Assembly (NCBI GenBank): GCA_002432195.1
Contig: DJGG01000247.1
Location: 518-11,941 of the forward strand
Length of the DNA stretch: 11,424 bases
Source: Desulfobacteraceae bacterium UBA5852
GTDB lineage: Bacteria; Desulfobacterota; Desulfobacteria; Desulfobacterales; UBA5852
Direction of reading: 5' to 3'
Each line of letters opens with the position of its first letter. The stretch's first letter is position 1. Position numbers and translations under genes: made by a program. Under the pieces are notes generated by a model. It ran no database searches, was not told the DNA's origin, and saw only the letters and a program-made list of their open reading frames with translations. Positions 1-6,045 of this stretch are shown here, in pieces.

Positions 1-1
1 C

Positions 2-658
2 GGCCTCAAGGGCGGCGCCTACGTGCTGGAAAAGGGCATCGAGCTGAACCACCCCGAGTACCTGGCCCGGGGCTGGACCATGGTGAAGGGCAACGTGGAC
101 AAGATCACCAACCTCTCCCTGGATCTGCTGGACTATGCCAAACCCAGCGGCATCCGCTACCGCCTGGCGGACCCCAACCAACCCGCCCGGGAGGTGGTGG
201 AGCTGATGCGCGCCCGGGCGGCCGATCGCGGGGTGGGCCTCACCCTGGAGGCGGCCCCCGACATGCCCCCCTTCTACCTCGACCCGGAGGGCCTGCACCG
301 CTGCCTGCTCAACCTGGTCACCAACGCCATCGACGCCTGCGAGGGCGATGGCGAGGGCGAGGAAGACACCGCCCGGCAGCACCTGGTGGTGGTGTCGGTA
401 TTGGCGGACCCCGACTGGGGGGTCACCTACCGGGTCAGCGACAACTGCTGCGGCATGCCCCCGGAGGTGCGGGAGAACATCTTCCAGCGCTTCTTCAGCA
501 CCAAAGGCAACCGCGGCACCGGGATCGGCCTGATGCTCACCAAGAAAATCGTCGACGATCTCAAGGGCAGCATCGAGGTGGAAACCGAAGCGGGGGTCGG
601 GTCCACCTTCACGGTAAAAATCCCCCAGGGTCGCAAGACCTGGCGCCGCCGTTTCTGA
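2..658 (+). CDS. Histidine kinase, C-terminal part (5' end outside window)
   Basis: The reading frame is open to the left edge, so this is a partial gene; the GTG at 23 is not a real start. What remains is the end of the dimerisation helices and a full HATPase_c domain. The N box is at about 311-340 (Asn codon 323-325), the G1 box at 440-457, the F-box-like FFSTKG at about 493-510 and the G2 box GTGIGL at 515-532. The first residues (GLKGGAYVLEKG) align with the stretch just after the phospho-accepting His of the kinase at 9260-11224 (GLDGGLYLLDAG), so the H box probably lies just beyond the edge. One oddity is a G1 box reading DNCCGM, where the first Gly of the usual D-x-G-x-G is Cys. The sigma-54 activator starts 34 bases downstream and is probably co-transcribed, but it has no receiver, so the kinase target is more likely a stand-alone receiver such as those at 4311 or 8618 (inference). 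Confidence 0.88.
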   Translation, partial: GLKGGAYVLEKGIELNHPEYLARGWTMVKGNVDKITNLSLDLLDYAKPSGIRYRLADPNQPAREVVELMRARAADRGVGLTLEAAPDMPPFYLDPEGLHRCLLNLVTNAIDACEGDGEGEEDTARQHLVVVSVLADPDWGVTYRVSDNCCGMPPEVRENIFQRFFSTKGNRGTGIGLMLTKKIVDDLKGSIEVETEAGVGSTFTVKIPQGRKTWRRRF

Positions 659-692
659 CCTTCCGAGAATGCGGCCGGCGGAAGGAAACGCC

Positions 693-2423
693 ATGTCACC
701 CCCCCTGCCCTTCAGCGGCGACCAGCTGGGCGCGGTCTTCGACTGCCTCTCCGCGGGCCTCGTGCTGCTTTCCGCGGATCGCACGGTGGTCAGCCTCAAC
801 CGCACCGCCGAGGCGCTCACCGGAATGGAGCCCCGGGCCGTGGTGGGCCGCCCCTGCCAGGAGGCCTTCGCCGCCCGTTTCTGCGAGGGGGACTGCCTCT
901 TCCACTCGGCCGCCCGCCAGGGAGGGCCCCTGACGGGGCACCTGGAGATCCGGGAACCCGACGGGGAGACCCGCCAGCTCCTCAAGATCGTGGCCCCCCT
1001 GCGCGACGCCGGGGGCGGTGTCCTGGGCTGCATGGAAATCTTCCAGGATGTCACGGCTTTCCAGGAGCTCATGGAGCGCATCGGCCGGGAGAGCCGCCGC
1101 CTGCGCGAAATCCTGGATCACCTGGACATCGGGGTCTTCACCTGCGACCGCGGGGGGCACATCACCTTTTTCAACACCATGGCCGAAACCATCACCGGCT
1201 ACCTGCGCCGGGAAACCCTCGGTCAGCCGTACGAGAAATTCTTCCCCGCCGAGCTCTGCCGCCTGGGACCGGCCGCATCCCCGGACCCCCAGGCGGCGGG
1301 CGCGGGCGCCGGCGCGCGGGAAATCGAGATCACCACCAGCGACGGCCGCCCCCGGCCCCTGAAAGTCAAGTCCATCCCTCTGGCCGCCGGCCCCGGCCGC
1401 GACGCCGGCGCCCTCACCACCTTCAGCGACCTCTCCCTGGTCTACCACTACCGCAACGCCTTGAAGGACCGCTATACCTTCTACGACATGGTCAGCAACG
1501 ACCCGGCCATGCACAAGATCTTCGAGATCCTGCCGGCGGTGGCCGAAAGCGACACCACCGTGCTCATCGAAGGTCCCACGGGGACCGGCAAGGACCTGCT
1601 GGCCAAGGTCATCCACACCGCCAGCCCGCGCAAGCACCACCCCCTGGTGAAGGTCAACTGCGCCGCCCTGCCGGGGGAGCTCCTGGAATCCGAGATGTTC
1701 GGCTACGCCAAGGGGGCCTTCACCGGGGCCGAACGGGATAAGCCCGGCCGCTTCCAGGACGCCGACGGCGGCACCATCTTCCTGGACGAGATCGGCGACC
1801 TGCCCCTCTCCCTCCAGGCCAAACTCCTGCGGGTGCTGGAAGACCGGGAGTTCTACCCCCTGGGCAGCCGGCGCCCCACGCGGGTGGACGTGCGCATCGT
1901 CTCGGCCACCAACCGGGGCCTGCATCACCTGGTGGCCGAAGGGCGCTTCCGGCAGGACCTGTTCTACCGCCTCAATGTCATGCGCCTGGAGCTGCCCCCC
2001 CTGCACCAGCGTCCCGGCGACATCCCCCTGCTCATCCAGCACGTCCTCGAACGCCTCTGCGCGGAAAAAAACCGGCGCATCGACCAGATCGCCGAGGACG
2101 CCCTGGCGATCCTGCTGAACCACGACTACCCCGGCAACGTGCGGGAGTTGGAAAACATCCTGGAGCACGCCCTGATCATCTGCCGCGGACGGGTCATCGA
2201 ACCCCACCACCTGCCCCTGGAGCTGCAGGCCGCCGCCTGCCCCCCCGCGACCCCGGCAACCCCTGCGGTTCCACCGGCGCCGGCCGGGGAGGGCGCGGAA
2301 CGCCGGCGCATCCTCGAGGCCCTGGCCCGCCACGGCGGAAACCGTGCCCGCACCGCCCGCAGCCTGGGGATGGATCGCACGACGCTCTGGCGCAAGATCA
2401 AGCGGTACGGCATCGAGGCCTGA
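693..2423 (+). CDS. Sigma-54-dependent activator, PAS-PAS-AAA+-HTH
   Basis: A 576-residue enhancer-binding protein of the NtrC superfamily that would use ATP hydrolysis to open sigma-54 promoters. PAS 1 covers about residues 12-122 and PAS 2 about 135-250. The AAA+ domain covers about 265-510, with Walker A GPTGTGKD (294-301), the sigma-54 contact loop GAFTGA (341-346) and Walker B IFLDEIGD (362-369). A Pro/Ala-rich linker (about 514-533) leads to a Fis-type HTH (about 538-572). There is no receiver domain, so activity is probably set by ligand or redox state at the PAS domains. PAS 1 carries three clustered cysteines (C55, C64, C68). I chose ATG 693 because GAAGGAAA at 681-688 sits before it; the in-frame ATG at 669 would add 8 residues and has no Shine-Dalgarno sequence. 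The -24/-12 promoter lies 260 bases after the stop, which makes this the obvious candidate regulator of the tmc operon (inference). Confidence 0.93.
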   Translation: MSPPLPFSGDQLGAVFDCLSAGLVLLSADRTVVSLNRTAEALTGMEPRAVVGRPCQEAFAARFCEGDCLFHSAARQGGPLTGHLEIREPDGETRQLLKIVAPLRDAGGGVLGCMEIFQDVTAFQELMERIGRESRRLREILDHLDIGVFTCDRGGHITFFNTMAETITGYLRRETLGQPYEKFFPAELCRLGPAASPDPQAAGAGAGAREIEITTSDGRPRPLKVKSIPLAAGPGRDAGALTTFSDLSLVYHYRNALKDRYTFYDMVSNDPAMHKIFEILPAVAESDTTVLIEGPTGTGKDLLAKVIHTASPRKHHPLVKVNCAALPGELLESEMFGYAKGAFTGAERDKPGRFQDADGGTIFLDEIGDLPLSLQAKLLRVLEDREFYPLGSRRPTRVDVRIVSATNRGLHHLVAEGRFRQDLFYRLNVMRLELPPLHQRPGDIPLLIQHVLERLCAEKNRRIDQIAEDALAILLNHDYPGNVRELENILEHALIICRGRVIEPHHLPLELQAAACPPATPATPAVPPAPAGEGAERRRILEALARHGGNRARTARSLGMDRTTLWRKIKRYGIEA

Positions 2424-2460
2424 GGCCTCCCCAGACGCTCCCCCACCGGACCGGCAGGCG

Positions 2461-2613
2461 GCAACCTGTTGCATCCATTAGGCGTTGCACGCAACTGTTG
2501 CACAACCAAATGCTAGACATTTTTTATTATGTTTTCAGATTGTTATTATGTTCCTGAGGTTCTCGCAACGTTGCAGTGCACTCTACGGGCGCAACACACG
2601 CCCAACACGCAAC
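2461..2613. promoter_or_regulatory. Array of GTTGC/GCAAC half-sites, putative activator binding sites
   Basis: Nine copies of GTTGC or its complement GCAAC occur in 153 bases. GTTGC starts at 2468, 2484, 2497 and 2570; GCAAC starts at 2461, 2491, 2565, 2591 and 2609. Several pair into dyads: GCAAC-CT-GTTGC (2461-2472), GTTGC-AC-GCAAC (2484-2495), GCAAC-T-GTTGC (2491-2501) and the perfect palindrome GCAACGTTGC (2565-2574). They lie about 70-225 bases upstream of the -24 element, the usual range for enhancer sites of sigma-54 activators. Binding by the adjacent activator is inferred from position. Which dyad spacing is the real operator cannot be decided from one sequence. Confidence 0.65.
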
Positions 2614-2628
2614 ATTTTCCCTGATACA

Positions 2629-2641
2629 TTTCAAGTTTTTG
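2629..2641 (+). promoter_or_regulatory. IHF-like site
   Basis: TTTCAAGTTTTTG matches the IHF consensus WATCAANNNNTTR with one mismatch (T for A at the second position). It lies in AT-rich DNA between the half-site array and the -24/-12 promoter, where IHF commonly bends DNA to bring activator and polymerase together. The consensus is loose and the region is AT-rich, so a chance match is possible. Confidence 0.35.
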
Positions 2642-2684
2642 TTATTCCAACTACTTTTCGTTTTCATCCCTCCCCTGCCGCGCC

Positions 2685-2700
2685 TGGCACGCTTACTGCT
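2685..2700 (+). promoter_or_regulatory. Sigma-54 (-24/-12) promoter of the tmc operon
   Basis: TGGCACG-CTTA-CTGCT matches the sigma-54 consensus TGGCACG-N4-TTGCW at 11 of the 12 defined positions (C for the first T of TTGC). The invariant GG (2686-2687) and GC (2698-2699) have the required spacing. Transcription would start near 2711, upstream of the first gene at 2774. A sigma-54 activator gene directly upstream supports the call. Confidence 0.82.
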
Positions 2701-2773
2701 CTATACCGGGGTCAGCCAAGGCCGACACCCGGCCCGGCCGCGCGACGGACCCCCAATGCCCTGCGAGGATTGC

Positions 2774-3310
2774 ATGAACACGGTTCTGCTCACCAACACC
2801 GGCGACCTGATCCACCAGGGGCGCAATGCCACGGACCAGGCCCTCGGCCTCCTGAACCACGCCGTCACCCTCGAGGATCATCAGGTGCTGCGCAGCTACT
2901 TCCGGCTCCTGGAGAATTGCCCGGTGCTGACCCAACTGAACCGCTTCTTCCCCGCCTGCCTGGACCAATACCGGGCGTGCCCGGGGGACAACTGCTGCAC
3001 CGCCGATTTCCACCACCTGGAATTCAGCAAATCGGTGGAGATGATCGGCTACCCCGGCGCGCCGCGCCTGGAGATCTTCACCTCCCTGCGGGGGGTGCCG
3101 GACGGGCGCAGCGTGAGCATACAGCACCAGCCCCTCCAGTGCCTGCTGGACATGCCCCTGCGCCTCGGCAAGCTGCGTCACGTGATTTTCGGCGACCGGA
3201 TGGACCTCTTCGAGTTCGACACCGTGTTCAACCTTTTCGAATTCATCGACGGCATCGCCTGGGAACTCAGTTTCCAGAACTTACCCCAGACCTGCGCAAT
3301 CAGGAGGTGA
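2774..3310 (+). CDS. Cysteine-rich protein of unknown function, first gene of tmc operon
   Basis: A 178-residue protein I do not recognise. It has no signal peptide and no membrane segment, so it is probably cytoplasmic. The N-terminal half looks helical and ends in a cysteine cluster: C49, C62, C69, C74 and C75, with later C123 and C174. The C-terminal half contains a Phe-rich acidic stretch (about 144-160). I chose ATG 2774 because GAGGA at 2765-2769 precedes it and it lies downstream of the promoter. ATG 2756 in the same frame would add six residues including two more cysteines (MPCEDC), but has a poorer ribosome site. The stop codon lies inside the Shine-Dalgarno sequence of the following usp gene, with only 3 bases between them, so the two are tightly coupled. 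The cysteine pattern could bind a metal or iron-sulfur cluster or act as a thiol switch (inference). A Desulfovibrio tmc-cluster hypothetical gene may be its counterpart, but I cannot confirm homology. Confidence 0.8.
   Translation: MNTVLLTNTGDLIHQGRNATDQALGLLNHAVTLEDHQVLRSYFRLLENCPVLTQLNRFFPACLDQYRACPGDNCCTADFHHLEFSKSVEMIGYPGAPRLEIFTSLRGVPDGRSVSIQHQPLQCLLDMPLRLGKLRHVIFGDRMDLFEFDTVFNLFEFIDGIAWELSFQNLPQTCAIRR
3302..3310 (+). promoter_or_regulatory. Strong ribosome binding site overlapping the upstream stop codon
   Basis: AGGAGGTGA is a near-perfect complement of the 16S rRNA 3' end and contains the TGA (3308-3310) of the preceding gene. The usp start is at 3314. This suggests translational coupling and strong expression of the Usp protein. 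Confidence 0.8.
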
Positions 3311-3313
3311 CCC

Positions 3314-4240
3314 ATGTTTAAGCAGATCCTCTTCGCCACTACCGGCTCCCCCACCTGCGACGGCGCGGCCAACGTGGCCTTCGACATGGCCCAGAAGTAC
3401 AACGCGACCCTCAAGGTGCTGCATGTCTACGGGTTCCCCTCCCGGGGCTACAGCCCCTTCGTGGTGGACGTGCGCACGGGGGACACCGAGAGCGAGCACT
3501 CCGACTACGTGGAGTGGGTTCGCGAGGAACTCCAGAACACCTATTCCAAGCAGCTGCAGAACAAGAACCCCATCGTCGTCGAGGCCCGCGTGGGCGTCCC
3601 CCACACGGAGATCCTGCGCGCCGCCCGCAAGGACGGCGCCGACCTGATCGTCATGGGGGCCCACACCCGGGAGGACGACGTGGGGGCCACGCGCTTCCGC
3701 GGGGTGGTGGGCAGCACCATGCAGAAGGTCGCCCGCAAGGCCCGCTGTCCGGTGCTCATTGTGGCCCGGCCCTGCATGACCTGCTTCTGGTACTTCTCCA
3801 ACGTGATCTTCGCCACCGATTTCTCCAAGGCCGCGGACTCCGCCTTCATGTTCGCCTACAAGACGGCCAAGGAGATCGGCTGCAAGCTGCACATCTTCCA
3901 CGCCGTGGACATCAGCGCCTTGCAGGTGGGCCGCGAGGAGCACCAGACCACCATCGAGGAGAAGGTCGCCCAGGCCAAGGAGCGCATCGCCAAGAATTAC
4001 GTCGCCCGCATGGAAGACTTCGACAACTACGACGTGGCGGTCTGGGAAGGCATCCCCTATGTCGAGATCCTCAAGTTCGCCCGGGAGCGTTCGGGGGACA
4101 TCATCGTCATGGCCCATCACACCCGGGAGGTGGACCCCGAGCAGGCCGAGCTGGGCAGCACCGTGGAACAGGTGGTTCTGCGGGCGGCTTGCCCCGTGGC
4201 CAGCGTCAACCACCCCGACAAGGTGGCGGAGGACGCCTGA
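3314..4240 (+). CDS. Tandem universal stress protein (two UspA domains)
   Basis: A 308-residue cytoplasmic protein with two UspA domains, about residues 1-151 and 160-300. Each domain starts with the typical first strand (QILFATTGS, NVIFATDFS) and ends with the family's CPVxxV-like strand (CPVLIV at 145-150, CPVASV at 293-298). The nucleotide-binding loop is recognisable but diverged: domain 1 has G115 and GS at 133-134 with a longer loop, and domain 2 has Ala (267) where the first Gly is expected but keeps GS at 281-282. Nucleotide binding therefore cannot be assumed. The linker carries a CxxC (C154, C157). Usp proteins are small stress or energy-state effectors. A usp gene also sits near the tmc genes in Desulfovibrio, and its place here, between the promoter and the structural genes, ties it to the respiratory complex. 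Its partner is unknown. Confidence 0.93.
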   Translation: MFKQILFATTGSPTCDGAANVAFDMAQKYNATLKVLHVYGFPSRGYSPFVVDVRTGDTESEHSDYVEWVREELQNTYSKQLQNKNPIVVEARVGVPHTEILRAARKDGADLIVMGAHTREDDVGATRFRGVVGSTMQKVARKARCPVLIVARPCMTCFWYFSNVIFATDFSKAADSAFMFAYKTAKEIGCKLHIFHAVDISALQVGREEHQTTIEEKVAQAKERIAKNYVARMEDFDNYDVAVWEGIPYVEILKFARERSGDIIVMAHHTREVDPEQAELGSTVEQVVLRAACPVASVNHPDKVAEDA

Positions 4241-4274
4241 ACCCAGGGCGGCCCACGCCGGCGGATGAACGCTC

Positions 4275-4291
4275 GGGCGCCTCGCGCGCCC
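4275..4291 (+). other. Small intercistronic hairpin
   Basis: GGGCGC (4275-4280) and GCGCCC (4286-4291) form a 6-bp stem with a 5-base loop in the 70-base gap between usp and the response regulator. There is no T tract, so it is not a standard terminator. It could be an mRNA processing or stability element, or chance in GC-rich DNA. Confidence 0.3.
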
Positions 4292-4310
4292 ACCAAACCG
4301 GGGGGGGGAC

Positions 4311-4715
4311 ATGAGCATGCAGGCCCACAAGACGGTCCTGATCGTGGACGATGAAATCGACATGCGCCTCTTCTTGGCGACCCTGATGGAAACCAACGGC
4401 TACGCCTACGTGCTGGCCAAAAACGGGGCTGAAGGCCTCCAGGCCGCCGCCGAGCGGGGTCCGGACCTCATCGTGCTGGACATCATGATGCCCAAGGAAG
4501 GCGGGGTGCAGATGTACGGCCAGCTCAAGACCCGCCCCGCGCTCAAGGACATACCGGTGGTGATTCTTTCCGCCATTTCACGCAAGACCTTCTACCATTA
4601 CTTGAAAATGTTGAGTGTCCGCATGGGGGATATCATCCCCGAGCCGCAGGCCTACCTGGAGAAACCGCCGGAGGCCGACGAGGTCCTGGCCGTGGTCAAG
4701 CGTCTGATCGGCTGA
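4311..4715 (+). CDS. Single-domain response regulator (receiver only)
   Basis: A 134-residue CheY-like receiver with no output domain. The acidic pocket (D13, D14), phospho-acceptor D57 in VLDIMMP, switch residue S87 and K118 followed by Pro are all present. The spacing from S87 to K118 is 31 residues instead of about 22 in CheY, so there is an insertion of about nine residues around the beta4-alpha4/beta5 region (about 98-113) that may create a partner-specific face. Without an output domain it must act by protein contact or as a phosphorelay intermediate. Likely donors are the kinases at 2-658 and 9260-11224 (inference). ATG 4311 follows a run of nine G (4300-4308) that must serve as the ribosome site; ATG 4317 is a possible alternative start two codons in. 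Confidence 0.93.
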   Translation: MSMQAHKTVLIVDDEIDMRLFLATLMETNGYAYVLAKNGAEGLQAAAERGPDLIVLDIMMPKEGGVQMYGQLKTRPALKDIPVVILSAISRKTFYHYLKMLSVRMGDIIPEPQAYLEKPPEADEVLAVVKRLIG

Positions 4716-4754
4716 CGCCCGGCGCAAACCGAATCTCACAACAGAGGTGCCGAC

Positions 4755-6032
4755 ATGAACGACAGCAGCAACTGGGACTGGAACCCGGGAAAACGGTTGA
4801 TCGCCCCCATCGGCGCGTGGGCCGCGACCTACGGATGGGTGGAGGAACCCGTGATGAGCGCGGACGGGGAGCAGGTGGCCGCCGTGGTCAAGAGCGACGA
4901 GGCCGCTTTTGCCGCCTGCGTCAACGGCGAGATCTGGGAGGCCTCCTTCGACCGGGTCTGGAACCTGCGGTTCACCGCCGACGGGCGCCTGACGGGCCTA
5001 GTGAACGACGGCGGGATGTGGACCGTGGCCGTGGACGGTCAGGCCTGGGAGTCCACCTTCGAGTATGCCTGGGATCCGCGCCTGCCGGCCAACGGCGGCC
5101 CGATCGCCTGCGCCGCCAAGAACGGCAGCGAATACTTCGCGGTCCTGGACGGCCAGCCCTGGGAGACGACCTTCTCCAACCTCAGCCAGCTGGCCACGAG
5201 CCTCGACGGAAAGCACTCCGCGGCCGTTGTGCAGACGGTGGACTTCAGCGAAGGTGACATCTTCAAGTTCCAGGAGGGATGCTACAGCGTGGCCGTGAAC
5301 GGCCAGGTCTGGAAACGCAACTTCATGAATGCCTGGGACCCGATCTTTGCCCCCAAGGGCGACCGGCTGGCCACCACGGTGCGCCTCACTCTCCTCGAGA
5401 CCACCATCGCCGTGGACGGCGAGCCCTGGCCGGGGACCTACAGCGCCGCCTGGGAGGCGCACTTCCACCCCGCCGGGGAGCGGGTCACGGCACCGGTCAA
5501 AACCCCCAAGGGCTGGCAGCTGGCCGAGGACGGCCGCATCCTCTGGGAGCGGGCCTACGCGCAGCTCTGGCACCAGTTGTACAGCCCCGACGCCCGCCGC
5601 CTGGCCGCGGTTGTGGCCCCCCGCTTCGGCCGCTGGACCATGGCCGTGGACGACCAGCCCTGGAAGACCACCTTCGGCGACTACGTCAGCGACCCGGTTT
5701 TCAGCCCCGACGGCAAGCGCCTGGCCGCCATCGCCTGCCAGGACGGACGGCGCACGGTGGTGGTGGACGGCACGCCCTGGGCGGAATCCTTCGACATGGT
5801 CTGGCCGCCAGTCTTCAGCCCCGACGGCCGCCATGTGGCCGCCCGGGTGAAGCAGGACGACCGCTGGCGCATAGTCGTGGACGGCCGCCCGCTGCCCGAG
5901 GCCTACACCACCGCCTGGGATCCGGTTTTCAGCCCCGACGGCAAGTACCTGCTCGTCCGGGCCGTGGAAGGCTCCGGCGCCGAAGCCGTCTGCCAGCGCC
6001 TGGTGCGCCCCCTCAACGACATCCGCGGTTGA
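4755..6032 (+). CDS. tmcD: TmcD, tryptophan-rich beta-propeller subunit of the Tmc complex
   Basis: A 425-residue protein built from about ten copies of a 37-41-residue WD40-like (PD40) repeat. Each has a core like W-D-P-x-F-S-P-D-G-K, a hydrophobic strand, V-D-G-x-x-W and a closing T/S-F. Repeats begin near residues 28, 69, 106, 144, 194, 233, 272, 311, 350 and 388. A partial unit at 7-27 might close the propeller together with the last repeat. The fourth repeat carries an extra stretch of about 12 residues (about 161-172). There are about 23 Trp, consistent with the tryptophan-rich TmcD of Desulfovibrio. There is no signal peptide, so it should be cytoplasmic, next to TmcB. It has no cofactor motif; a scaffold or docking role is inference. 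Identification rests on the repeats and on being immediately upstream of tmcC and tmcB. Repeats 8-10 are the most alike and may be recent copies. Confidence 0.85.
   Translation: MNDSSNWDWNPGKRLIAPIGAWAATYGWVEEPVMSADGEQVAAVVKSDEAAFAACVNGEIWEASFDRVWNLRFTADGRLTGLVNDGGMWTVAVDGQAWESTFEYAWDPRLPANGGPIACAAKNGSEYFAVLDGQPWETTFSNLSQLATSLDGKHSAAVVQTVDFSEGDIFKFQEGCYSVAVNGQVWKRNFMNAWDPIFAPKGDRLATTVRLTLLETTIAVDGEPWPGTYSAAWEAHFHPAGERVTAPVKTPKGWQLAEDGRILWERAYAQLWHQLYSPDARRLAAVVAPRFGRWTMAVDDQPWKTTFGDYVSDPVFSPDGKRLAAIACQDGRRTVVVDGTPWAESFDMVWPPVFSPDGRHVAARVKQDDRWRIVVDGRPLPEAYTTAWDPVFSPDGKYLLVRAVEGSGAEAVCQRLVRPLNDIRG
5694..5945 (+). repeat. Near-identical DNA repeats inside tmcD (repeats 8-10)
   Basis: A 24-base stretch at 5694-5717 recurs exactly at 5922-5945, 228 bases or two repeat units later, and a close variant lies near 5812-5834. 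All encode the F-S-P-D-G core. Identity at the DNA level, including third positions, suggests recent unit duplication or gene conversion, although strong codon bias in this GC-rich genome also contributes. Confidence 0.6.
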
Positions 6033-6045
6033 AAGGAGATCGACC

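Larger units (their letters stand above)
2424..2773 (+). promoter_or_regulatory. AT-rich control region of the tmc operon
   Basis: This 350-base gap between the activator and the next gene is the main non-coding stretch of the window. From about 2505 to 2680 it is much richer in A and T than its surroundings. It contains an array of GTTGC/GCAAC half-sites (2461-2613), an IHF-like sequence (2629-2641) and a -24/-12 promoter (2685-2700), in the order expected for a sigma-54 promoter: enhancer, bend, promoter. Two forward reading frames run across it from about 2485 and 2576, but both would begin upstream of the promoter and are not credible starts. No clear terminator for the activator gene is visible. 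The leader from the predicted start site near 2711 to the first codon at 2774 is about 63 bases. Confidence 0.75.

Noticed and set aside
696..2474. Long minus-strand open frame (592 codons) opposite the sigma-54 activator
   Set aside because: It is antisense to a gene with clear AAA+ motifs. Its composition (Gly, Ala, Val, Gln, Asp rich, no motif) is the usual mirror of strong GC third-position bias.
2520..2525. Run of six T as an intrinsic terminator for the activator gene
   Set aside because: The dyads before it have only 4-5 bp stems, several with 1-2-base spacers unable to form RNA loops, and they fit an operator array better.
2576..2773. N-terminal extension of the cysteine-rich protein
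   Set aside because: The added residues would be encoded across the IHF-like site and the -24/-12 promoter, and the ATG at 2576 lacks a ribosome site.
2485..3321. Plus-strand open frame of 278 codons starting in the half-site array
   Set aside because: It runs through the promoter in a different frame from the cysteine-rich gene, has a Pro/Arg-rich low-quality protein and would start upstream of the transcript.
3514..4314. Plus-strand open frame overlapping usp (266 codons)
   Set aside because: It is a shifted frame of the usp gene, rich in Gly, Arg and Pro, with no domain.
5562..5580. TGGCAC inside tmcD as a second sigma-54 promoter
   Set aside because: Spacing and sequence of a matching TTGC element are wrong and it lies deep in coding sequence.
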